Shown piece by piece: positions 1 to 5,354 of a stretch of 6,997 bases of DNA. Both the position numbers and the translations under genes were made by a program. This stretch comes from Planctomycetota bacterium (lineage in GTDB: Bacteria; Planctomycetota; Planctomycetia; Pirellulales; Thermoguttaceae). The notes beneath the pieces were generated by a model. That model made no database searches, was not told where the DNA came from, and saw only the letters and a program-made list of their open reading frames with translations. Location of the stretch: the NCBI GenBank assembly GCA_023621895.1, contig JAMOAF010000775.1:1-6997 (forward strand), in the 5' to 3' direction. Every line of letters starts with the position of its first letter. The stretch's first letter is position 1.

Positions 1-68
1 GTCGCGCAGCGTTTAGGAGTTATGTCATCTTGCTGCTTTCCACTCTCGAGAAAAAAAGGAGGCCTGCC
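1..68 (+). other. Upstream flank of the ceramidase-like pair
   Basis: This short stretch precedes the first ceramidase-like gene. One frame ends in TAG at 14-16 and another in a TGA at 70-72 that overlaps the next start codon as ATGA, so the tail of an upstream gene could lie here. Too little is visible to decide. No convincing promoter is seen, so transcription may begin outside the window. Confidence 0.3.
57..62 (+). promoter_or_regulatory. Shine-Dalgarno site of the first ceramidase-like gene
   Basis: A perfect AGGAGG lies six bases before the ATG at 69. It decides the start against the in-frame TTG at 30, which would place 13 charged residues (LEKKRRPA region) before the hydrophobic signal sequence. 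Confidence 0.85.
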
Positions 69-1565
69 ATGAGCGCCTTGCGTAACATCTTCTTTCCCTT
101 AGCGATCGTTGCGGTTCTTGCCGCGGCGCATGCCCAGGCCGCGACGCTTTACGTCGGCGCGGCCAGTTGCGACATCACGCCGGACATGCCGTCGTTTCTC
201 GCCGGCCAGTTCTCGCCCCGCGTGTCCACGGGGGTTGAATACCCCTTGACGGCCAACATCCTGGCGATCGAATCGCGCGAGGGCGACAAGTCCCTCGAAT
301 CGGCAGTGATCATCAGCGTCGACACGGCTGTCGTGCGGGCGAGCATTCTGCTGCCGATACGCGAAGCAGTTCACAAACAACTGCCCGAGTTCGACCTCGG
401 CAAGCTGATCGTCGCCGGCACGCACACCCATTCCGCCCCCCCGACCGTGGACGGTCATTTCAAGCAGCAGGAAGGAGTCCAGGTCCCGTCGGACTACGTC
501 AAGTTCGCCGTATCCAGAATCGGCGCTACCGCCCGGCAGGCGTGGGATGGAAGAAAGCCCGCCAGGTTTTCTTACGGCCTCGGCCATGGCGTTGTCGCTT
601 ACAACCGCCGGGCCGTCTACGCCAACGGCACGGCGGTCATGTACGGGCAGACGGGCGACCCCAACTTCCGCGCCATCGAGGGGATGGAGGACCATGACAT
701 AAACTCGATGTTCTTCTGGGACACGAGCGACAAGCTGCTGGCGATCGTCGTCAACGTCTCCTGCCCGTCGCAGGAGGTGGAGAGCAATCACCTGCTCTCT
801 TCCGACTACTGGGGCCCAACCCGCGAGCTGCTCAGGGAGAAGTACGGCCAGGATGTCGCGATCGTCGGCCTTTGCGGAGCGGCGGGCGACCAGTCGCCGC
901 ATCTCCGCTACCGGCAGGCGGCGGACGACCGGATGACGAGTCTGCGGAAGCTGGACCGGCTGCGGGAGATCGCCCGGCGGATCGTCCATGGAGTCGACGA
1001 GGTCTACCAGGCCGTTCAACACGCCAAGCAGGACGACGTGGTCGTGAAGCACCAATACGCCGTCCTCAAGCTTCCGGAGCGGATCGTCACGGAGGCGGAG
1101 TACAAGGCCTGCAAGGCCGAGGCGGAACGCCTCAAGGCCCATCCGGACGACGGCAGGGGAGGCTGGAATGCCCGGGTCGCCGCCCGATACGAAAAGCTGA
1201 AGACCGATCCTCACCCGGCGCACGCGACGCCGGTCAACGTGCTCCGCATCGGCGAGACGGTCCTCTGCACCAACCAGTTCGAGTTGTACACCGACTTTGC
1301 AATCCAGATGAAGGCCCGGTCGAAGGCGGTGCAGACGTTTGTCGTCCAATTGGCCAACGGGGCCGCGGCGCCGCAGCCGCCGGCCGGCGCGCCGGAAGAG
1401 GACAAGAGCGACTGGCACTACGCCTCCAGCGGGACTTACCTGCCTTCGGAGCGGGCCGTCAAGGGCGGCGGATACGGCGCCGTCATTCAAAGCAACGTGG
1501 TTGGCCCCGAAGGCGGGCAGATGCTCGTGGAAGAAACGCTGAAGATGATCAACGCCATGTTTTGA
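69..1565 (+). CDS. Secreted neutral/alkaline ceramidase-like hydrolase, copy 1
   Basis: The 498-residue product belongs to the neutral/alkaline non-lysosomal ceramidase N-terminal domain family. These are zinc-dependent amidases that cleave the amide bond of ceramide-like lipids. A Sec signal peptide spans about residues 1-24 (hydrophobic core, then AHAQA before ATLYVG), so the enzyme is exported. Visible motifs are GTHTHS with H119 and H121 as zinc ligands, GAAGDQSPH with S276 at the expected catalytic serine, E405 in NQFELY at the zinc Glu position, and Y457 in TYLPSE. The third zinc histidine, usually in a Cys-His-Pro motif, is missing: the sequence is NVSCPSQ (C232, P233). The protein is shorter than classical bacterial ceramidases (about 650 residues) and lacks their C-terminal Ig-like domain. 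A Pro/Ala-rich insert precedes Y457. The next gene, 16 bases downstream, is a paralogue, so the two probably form an operon. Family membership is firm; the substrate is unknown. Confidence 0.87.
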   Translation: MSALRNIFFPLAIVAVLAAAHAQAATLYVGAASCDITPDMPSFLAGQFSPRVSTGVEYPLTANILAIESREGDKSLESAVIISVDTAVVRASILLPIREAVHKQLPEFDLGKLIVAGTHTHSAPPTVDGHFKQQEGVQVPSDYVKFAVSRIGATARQAWDGRKPARFSYGLGHGVVAYNRRAVYANGTAVMYGQTGDPNFRAIEGMEDHDINSMFFWDTSDKLLAIVVNVSCPSQEVESNHLLSSDYWGPTRELLREKYGQDVAIVGLCGAAGDQSPHLRYRQAADDRMTSLRKLDRLREIARRIVHGVDEVYQAVQHAKQDDVVVKHQYAVLKLPERIVTEAEYKACKAEAERLKAHPDDGRGGWNARVAARYEKLKTDPHPAHATPVNVLRIGETVLCTNQFELYTDFAIQMKARSKAVQTFVVQLANGAAAPQPPAGAPEEDKSDWHYASSGTYLPSERAVKGGGYGAVIQSNVVGPEGGQMLVEETLKMINAMF

Positions 1566-1568
1566 CAC

Positions 1569-1575
1569 GAAGGAG
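1569..1575 (+). promoter_or_regulatory. Shine-Dalgarno site of the second ceramidase-like gene
   Basis: GAAGGAG ends six bases before the ATG at 1582 and lies in the 16-base gap after the first gene's stop. It supports separate translation of the second gene from a shared transcript. Confidence 0.75.
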
Positions 1576-1581
1576 TGCCTC

Positions 1582-3042
1582 ATGAAACGTTTCGCTCTTG
1601 TTGCTGCCTGGTTCTTCCTCGCCCTGCCCTGCCAGGCCGCGCAGCTCTACGTGGGGGCGGCGAGTTGCGATATTACCCCGCCCAAGCCGGTGGCGCTCGA
1701 CGGCCAGATGGGAACGCGGATTTCCCACGGGGCATTGACGCCGATCACCGCCAACGCGATCGCCCTGGAGAGCCGCGAGGGGGATCAATCGCTGGCGCGT
1801 TTCATCATTCTCTCGATGGACATGGTCGGGGTACGCCCTGAGATCGACGCTCCGATCCGCGCCGCGGTCAAAAAGCTGCTTCCCGATTTCGACGTCAACA
1901 ACCTCGTGCTCTGCGGGACGCATACGCACACCGCCCCGGTTGCGGACCCCAAAAAATACTACATTCCGGAGGATGCCGACTGCATGAGGCCGGCGGAGTT
2001 CGATCTCTGGGCGGCCGACAGGATTGCCCCGGCGATCGCCCGGGCCTGGAACAGCCGCGTGGAAGGCCAGTTTTCGTACGGGCTGGGGCACGCCGTGGTG
2101 GCGTATAATCGCCGCAGCGTGTACGCAAACGGTTCGGCGGCGATGTACGGAAAGACAAACAGCCCGGACTTTCGGTGCATCGAGGGAGTGGAAGACCACG
2201 ACGTCAATACGATGTTCTTCTGGAACGCGTCCGACAAGCTCCTGGCGATGATCGTCAACGTTTCCTGCCCCGCGCAGGAGGTCGAAGGATTGAGCCAGCT
2301 TCATGCGGACTATTGGCACCCGACGCGGCAAATGCTCCATGGCAAGTTCGGCGAGGACGTCTGCATTGTCGCCCTGTGCGGCGCGGCGGGGGACATGTCC
2401 CCGCATACGCAATACCGGAAGGCCGCCGAGGACCGGATGTCCTCTTTGCGGAAACTTTCCCGGATCGAGGAAATCGGCCGGCGGATCGCCTGGGGGGTCG
2501 AGGAAAGCTACGAGCCCGCCAAGACGGCCAAGACGTCGGACGTTGTTCTGAAACATGAATACGCCGTGATTTCGCTGCCGCAGTACCGCATCACCGAGGC
2601 GGAATACAAGCAGACGAAATCCGAGGCGGAGAGCCTCAAGAAGGCGATGGAGACGGACCCGAACAAGGTCCGCCTCTACAGCTGGGCCAATACGGTGGTC
2701 GCCCGCTACGAGGCGCAGCAAAAGGACCCGCACGCCGCGTTTGGCGTTCCGATCCACGTGATGCGGATTGGCGAGACGGCCATGGCCACCAATCCGTTCG
2801 AGCTGTTCACGAGCTACGGAATCCAGATGAAGGCACGGTCCAAGGCAAGACAGACGTTTGTCGTCCAGTTGACCGACGGCTGCGGAATCTGCGGCTCGGC
2901 CAGCTCCGCCGGTTATCTGCCGACGGCCCTGGCGTACCAGGGGGGCGGTTACAGCGCGATCGTCAAGAGCATTTGCGTCGGCCCCGAAGGCGGGCAGGTG
3001 CTCGTCGAGGAAACGCTCAAGCGGATCAACGCGATGTGGTGA
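1582..3042 (+). CDS. Secreted neutral/alkaline ceramidase-like hydrolase, copy 2
   Basis: This 486-residue protein is a paralogue of the preceding one; identity looks like somewhat over half by eye (not computed) and is highest in the central block from FSYGLGH to SCPxQEVE. A Sec signal peptide covers about residues 1-19, ending at CQA before AQLYVG. The cysteine there follows proline and does not make a lipobox. Zinc and catalytic positions are H114 and H116 (GTHTHT), S273 (GDMSPH), E407 (NPFELF) and Y445 (GYLPTA). As in copy 1, the usual Cys-His-Pro is replaced by Ser-Cys-Pro (C229, P230). Just before Y445 it has a CGIC pair (C434, C437) where copy 1 has a Pro-rich insert, so the two active-site rims probably differ. 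It lacks the C-terminal domain of classical ceramidases. The gene ends 28 bases from the stop of the convergent regulator, with no clear terminator between them. The substrate may be a sphingolipid or another amide. Confidence 0.87.
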   Translation: MKRFALVAAWFFLALPCQAAQLYVGAASCDITPPKPVALDGQMGTRISHGALTPITANAIALESREGDQSLARFIILSMDMVGVRPEIDAPIRAAVKKLLPDFDVNNLVLCGTHTHTAPVADPKKYYIPEDADCMRPAEFDLWAADRIAPAIARAWNSRVEGQFSYGLGHAVVAYNRRSVYANGSAAMYGKTNSPDFRCIEGVEDHDVNTMFFWNASDKLLAMIVNVSCPAQEVEGLSQLHADYWHPTRQMLHGKFGEDVCIVALCGAAGDMSPHTQYRKAAEDRMSSLRKLSRIEEIGRRIAWGVEESYEPAKTAKTSDVVLKHEYAVISLPQYRITEAEYKQTKSEAESLKKAMETDPNKVRLYSWANTVVARYEAQQKDPHAAFGVPIHVMRIGETAMATNPFELFTSYGIQMKARSKARQTFVVQLTDGCGICGSASSAGYLPTALAYQGGGYSAIVKSICVGPEGGQVLVEETLKRINAMW

Positions 3043-3070
3043 GCCCGCGCGGGGGACCGAAAGGGCCGGA

Positions 3071-4234
3071 TCATGCCTGCCGGGCCCATCTGCTGGGCGC
3101 GCATCCGAGGTGTTTTCGGAACGCCCGATACATGTGGCAGGCTGATCCGAACCCCGCGGCCGACGCCACCTCGGCGATCGTCCTTTCGGTCTCCGACAGC
3201 AGCACCTGGGCCCGCTGGAGATGGCAGCGGATGATCTCGTCGTGGACGCTCCGCCCCAGCGCTCGCTGGAAGCGAATCTCCAAGGCCCTCCGCGACAGGC
3301 AGACGTGCCGCACAACGTCGGATACGTTGATCGGGCGCGACGCGTGGTCGTGGATGAAGCGAACGGCCAGCGCCACCTCGCGATCCTTCAGGTCGAACAC
3401 CTGGGTGGAGCGCCGCGCCACCACTCCAACCGGCTTGACGAGAATCCGGCGGGCGCTCTTGAATCGCCCGCGCATGAGGTCGTCCAGGAGGGCCGCCGCT
3501 TCATATCCGGCGCGCCGCGTGTCGAGGCCGACGCTTGAAAGAGACGGATCGGCCAGCTCGCACATCAGGTCGTCGTTGTCGACGCCCACGACGGCCACGT
3601 CCTCCGGCACGAGCAGCCGCGCCGCGCGGCACGCCTCGAGGACTTGCAGTCCGCGCTCATCGTCGCAGGCCAGCACGCCCAGCGGCCGGGGAAAGCTCGA
3701 CAACCACTGCCCGAGCGTCTCCTGTTCCTTCGCCCATTCGCGTCCCAGGCGCGACTTGGGCGTTGGGTAGACCTCGCAGGGGAGCCCCGCCTCCTCAGTC
3801 CGGGCGACGAAACCCTCCTCGCGCCGCGTGGACCAAAGGGGGTTGTTGAACGCCCCGACGAAGGCGAAGCGGCGGAAGCCCCGATCGAGGAGGTGCTCCG
3901 CCGCGAGCCGTCCCGCTTCGACGCCGTCCGGGCAGACCTCGCAGAGGCCCGATAGTGGGCTTTCCGGCGCGACCTGGTCGTGGTTCAGGTCGAGCGCGAT
4001 GACCGGCAATCCGGTGTCGAGGATCGCCTTGGCGACCTGTGGGGTCCAGATTCGGGCGATGATTCCGGTCGCGCCCCATTCGACCAGCTTTGGAACCCGC
4101 TGGACGAGATCGCCCGGCGTCACGTAGAAGGACCAGGGACCATAGTGCCGCGCATACTCGACGATCCCTCGCAGCAGCCCGCGGCCGTATCCCAGCGAGG
4201 TTTCAATCAGCAGTGCGATGCGAGGTTGGTCCAT
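3071..4234 (-). CDS. XylR-like AraC-family transcriptional regulator with sugar-binding-type sensor domain
   Basis: The 387-residue cytoplasmic DNA-binding protein has two parts. Residues about 5-275 resemble the LacI/periplasmic-binding-protein sensor fold: it opens with ALLIETSLGYGRGLLRGI, typical of XylR-like planctomycete regulators, and later has the sensor-like segments VLACDD (187-192) and VAVVGVDNDD (213-222). Residues about 284-385 form the AraC DNA-binding domain with two helix-turn-helix units, near 303-322 and 352-375, the second within the family signature GFGSACHMYRAFRKHLGCAP. The ATG at 4234 is chosen because homologues of this type start right at the conserved sensor motif. 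The open frame continues 93 codons further upstream, but that part reads through repeat DNA. Its Shine-Dalgarno is weak (AGAG, about six bases upstream). The gene converges on the ceramidase-like pair, so regulation of that pair is plausible but inferred. The ligand, probably a sugar or related small molecule, is unknown. Confidence 0.92.
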   Translation of the reverse strand: MDQPRIALLIETSLGYGRGLLRGIVEYARHYGPWSFYVTPGDLVQRVPKLVEWGATGIIARIWTPQVAKAILDTGLPVIALDLNHDQVAPESPLSGLCEVCPDGVEAGRLAAEHLLDRGFRRFAFVGAFNNPLWSTRREEGFVARTEEAGLPCEVYPTPKSRLGREWAKEQETLGQWLSSFPRPLGVLACDDERGLQVLEACRAARLLVPEDVAVVGVDNDDLMCELADPSLSSVGLDTRRAGYEAAALLDDLMRGRFKSARRILVKPVGVVARRSTQVFDLKDREVALAVRFIHDHASRPINVSDVVRHVCLSRRALEIRFQRALGRSVHDEIIRCHLQRAQVLLSETERTIAEVASAAGFGSACHMYRAFRKHLGCAPSRWARQA

Positions 4235-4249
4235 CGTGGGCTCTCTGCG

Positions 4250-4274
4250 CCAGCCAGCGCGGCACGCCGGCTGG
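4250..4274 (-). promoter_or_regulatory. Candidate leader hairpin upstream of the AraC regulator
   Basis: Read on the minus strand, CCAGCCGGCG, a five-base loop, then CGCTGGCTGG can form a ten-pair stem with one G-U wobble. The opposite transcript would have an A-C mismatch, so the fold fits the regulator's own mRNA best. It lies 16-40 bases before the ATG, next to the weak Shine-Dalgarno. It could modulate translation or serve as an operator; no T-run follows, so a terminator is unlikely. Confidence 0.4.
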
Positions 4275-4346
4275 TCGCCCGGGTTGCGGGGAGGTGAAAA
4301 CTGGTTTTTTCTGGTTTGGCTGTGCTTGTTCCATTGTTGTCTTTTC

Positions 4347-4362
4347 GTGGCACGCTTGCCAC
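4347..4362. promoter_or_regulatory. 16-base palindrome, candidate operator
   Basis: GTGGCA and TGCCAC flank a four-base CGCT spacer in perfect inverted repeat, 113 bases upstream of the regulator's start codon. The size and symmetry fit a dimeric repressor site, but it could equally be a dispersed palindromic repeat. No clear -35/-10 pair was found beside it. Confidence 0.3.
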
Positions 4363-4519
4363 CGGGGGGGGTAGAGATGGCGGGTAGACTCCGTGCGCAG
4401 TCGGTGGCTTTCATCCAAGCTGAGGCCGGTCCCGAAGGGACACCCCCAAGCCAGCCCAGGGTGGAGCGCGGCGAGGTCAGGAGCTTTCGTCCCGTCCCGA
4501 AGGGACACCCCAAAGCCAG

Positions 4520-4566
4520 CCCAGGGTGGAGCGCGGCGAGTGAAGCGAGCCAAGCGCAACCCTGGG
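4520..4566. repeat. Long hairpin inside array unit 2
   Basis: The outer stem is CCCAGGGT (4520-4527) with ACCCTGGG (4559-4566), perfectly paired. The inner stem is GCGCGGC (4531-4537) with GCC-AA-GCGC (4549-4557), with a two-A bulge and an 11-base loop. The same fold exists in unit 3 (4610-4656), where the only hairpin change is one loop base (G to A at 4635), and in the inverted copy at 4844-4890. Confidence 0.75.
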
Positions 4567-4609
4567 TCAGGAGCTTTCGTCCCGTCCCGAAGGGACACCC
4601 CTAAGCCAG

Positions 4610-4656
4610 CCCAGGGTGGAGCGCGGCGAGTGAAACGAGCCAAGCGCAACCCTGGG
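4610..4656. repeat. Long hairpin inside array unit 3
   Basis: This is the same two-part stem as in unit 2, with identical pairing arms. The one substitution relative to unit 2 falls in the apical loop and leaves the fold intact. Confidence 0.75.
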
Positions 4657-4661
4657 TCAGG

Positions 4662-4694
4662 GGCCGCGCAAAACGCGGCCAGCCCCAACGGGGC
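4662..4694. repeat. Two consecutive short perfect hairpins closing the direct array
   Basis: GGCCGCG (4662-4668) pairs with CGCGGCC (4674-4680) around a CAAAA loop. GCCCC pairs with GGGGC around AAC at 4682-4694. The second hairpin is part of a 17-base inverted repeat with 4805-4821. There is no T-tract on either side that would make this a standard rho-independent terminator. Confidence 0.7.
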
Positions 4695-4821
4695 GACTCT
4701 AGCGGATGACCGTCCTCGTCAATCCCAGGCGGAACGTTCATCGAGTGCGACACCCATGCCTTTGGCCAACAACTGAGACATGCTCTTGGCCGCTTTGTTA
4801 GGACCGCCCCGTTGGGGCTGG
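4679..4821. repeat. 17-base perfect inverted repeat bracketing a unique core
   Basis: CCAGCCCCAACGGGGCG at 4679-4695 is the exact reverse complement of 4805-4821. Each arm is itself nearly palindromic around AAC or GTT. The 109 bases between the arms (4696-4804) show no similarity to the flanking repeats. This arrangement places the direct array on the left and a reverse-oriented unit on the right, as in a MITE-like or BIME-like composite. Confidence 0.8.
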
Positions 4822-4841
4822 CAGGGTCTGACGCGGCTTCT

Positions 4842-4916
4842 AACCCAGGGCTCCGGACGGCTCGCTACACTCGCCGTCCTCCGCCCTGGGCTGGCTTAGG
4901 GGTGTCCCTTCGGGAC
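4842..4916 (-). repeat. Inverted copy of the array unit
   Basis: On the minus strand this reads as an array unit, starting with GTCCCGAAGGGAC (4904-4916), then ACACCCCTAAGCCAGCCCAG, then a long hairpin (4844-4890). It differs from unit 3 at roughly a dozen positions, many of them in the stem. Its outer stem is CCCAGGGC with GCCCTGGG, and its inner stem GGACGGC with GCCGTCC. Both are perfect, and the two-base bulge present in the direct units is gone. Confidence 0.8.
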
Positions 4917-5142
4917 GAGAGGGCCGCAAAACGGGGGCGAGGGTCTGTCCCCCCCCGCGCGGACGGCCCAAGCGGACTTGCTGGTCGAAGGGAACCGCGT
5001 GCCAGCCCGCGCTGCCAACCTGTATTTTACTCGACCTGCGTCCTCGCGTCGCTACGGCCTGCCGGTTCGGCTGAGTTGGGCCGCCCTTTTTAAATGGGCA
5101 AAAGTTCGGCCAGTTGCCCTCATTGCGCGTTTTGATATACAG

Positions 5143-5189
5143 TTTTGCGCAAAATGTGGTTGACGAGCACGGACCGAATCGGCCAGAAT
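5143..5189 (+). promoter_or_regulatory. Candidate promoter with adjoining palindrome for the prepilin-like gene
   Basis: TTGACG (5160-5165) and CAGAAT (5184-5189) are separated by 18 bases and resemble a housekeeping sigma-factor promoter, though the -10 matches only four of six consensus positions. A perfect 12-base palindrome, TTTTGCGCAAAA (5143-5154), ends five bases before the -35-like box. A second TTGCGC half-site at 5123-5128 lies 22 bases upstream in phase. Transcription from here would leave a 5' leader of about 160 bases. Confidence 0.35.
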
Positions 5190-5340
5190 ATGGGTGGTTG
5201 GCCTCTGTCCACGGGCTGGTTCCCGTTGGGGCGGATTGATGCTCATCAGCGTGGCCGTCCGGGGGAAGGGGGTCAGCGCAGTGACTGCCCGCGTCTAATT
5301 GTTCCGTTTCTCGGCTTTTCTCTGTCTGCTTTCTCAAGGC

Positions 5341-5348
5341 AAAGGAGG
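5341..5348 (+). promoter_or_regulatory. Shine-Dalgarno site of the prepilin-like gene
   Basis: AAAGGAGG lies six bases before the ATG at 5355. It settles the start, since the open frame continues about 70 codons upstream through sequence that encodes nothing recognisable. Confidence 0.88.
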
Positions 5349-5354
5349 TTGGCT

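Larger units (their letters stand above)
4429..4660. repeat. Direct repeat array, 90-base period, three units (first truncated)
   Basis: Each unit starts with the small palindrome GTCCCGAAGGGAC (at 4429, 4494 and 4584), continues with ACACCCC, AGCCAGCCCAGGGTGGAGC and GCGGCGAG, and ends in GTCAGGAGCTTTCGTCCC. Units two and three are almost identical with an exact 90-base spacing. Unit one is 65 bases because 25 bases (the 3' half of an internal hairpin) are absent after GCGGCGAG. The last unit breaks off after GTCAGG and continues into a different hairpin. There are no unique spacers between units, so this is not a CRISPR array. It resembles clustered REP/BIME-type intergenic repeats. Confidence 0.85.
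4235..5354. other. 1.1-kb intergenic region with repeats and no credible protein gene
   Basis: Several frames are open here, but they translate low-complexity repeat text, overlap one another on both strands, and lack ribosome binding sites. From left to right the region holds a leader hairpin and a palindrome upstream of the regulator gene, a composite direct and inverted repeat block (4429-4916), runs of eight G (4364-4371) and eight C (4949-4956), and a candidate promoter for the prepilin-like gene. Between 4917 and 5142 nothing further is recognised. Confidence 0.75.

Noticed and set aside
99..1583. A 494-codon open frame on the minus strand opposite the first ceramidase-like gene
   Set aside because: It has Arg/Val/Leu/Asp-rich composition, no domain motif and no ribosome site, and lies exactly opposite a strongly supported gene: a GC-rich shadow frame.
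1618..1641. Lipobox in copy 2 of the ceramidase-like proteins (LPC)
   Set aside because: Proline directly before Cys does not fit a lipobox, and the CQA end fits signal peptidase I cleavage better.
3040..3075. Terminator between the convergent genes
   Set aside because: CCCGCGCGGG is a palindrome without a loop, and no T-run follows on either strand; a nearby GGCC/CCGG pairing is imperfect.
1549..3315. A 588-codon open frame on the minus strand opposite the second ceramidase-like gene
   Set aside because: It overlaps both the ceramidase-like gene and the AraC DNA-binding domain region in another frame, and the product has no recognisable motif.
4235..4513. N-terminal extension of the AraC regulator by 93 codons
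   Set aside because: The extra residues are translated repeat sequence and leader DNA; the conserved sensor motif begins right after the ATG at 4234.
4429..4660. CRISPR array
   Set aside because: The units are 65-90 bases and adjoin directly without unique spacers; no cas-like gene is in the window.
4393..4776. Plus-strand open frames through the repeat block
   Set aside because: They encode the same repeated peptide text in several frames because the period (90) is a multiple of three; no ribosome site and no family resemblance.
4422..4926. Target-site duplication around the composite repeat (GAGGCCG and GAGGGCCG)
   Set aside because: The two copies differ in length, the right one is offset by two bases from the repeat edge, and such short GC-rich matches are expected by chance here.
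4364..4956. Eight-G (4364-4371) and eight-C (4949-4956) runs as phase-variation tracts
   Set aside because: Neither lies in a credible coding frame or between promoter elements, so no switching role can be supported.
5145..5354. N-terminal extension of the DUF1559 protein by 70 codons
   Set aside because: The prepilin leader must be near the N-terminus, and a perfect Shine-Dalgarno precedes the ATG at 5355.
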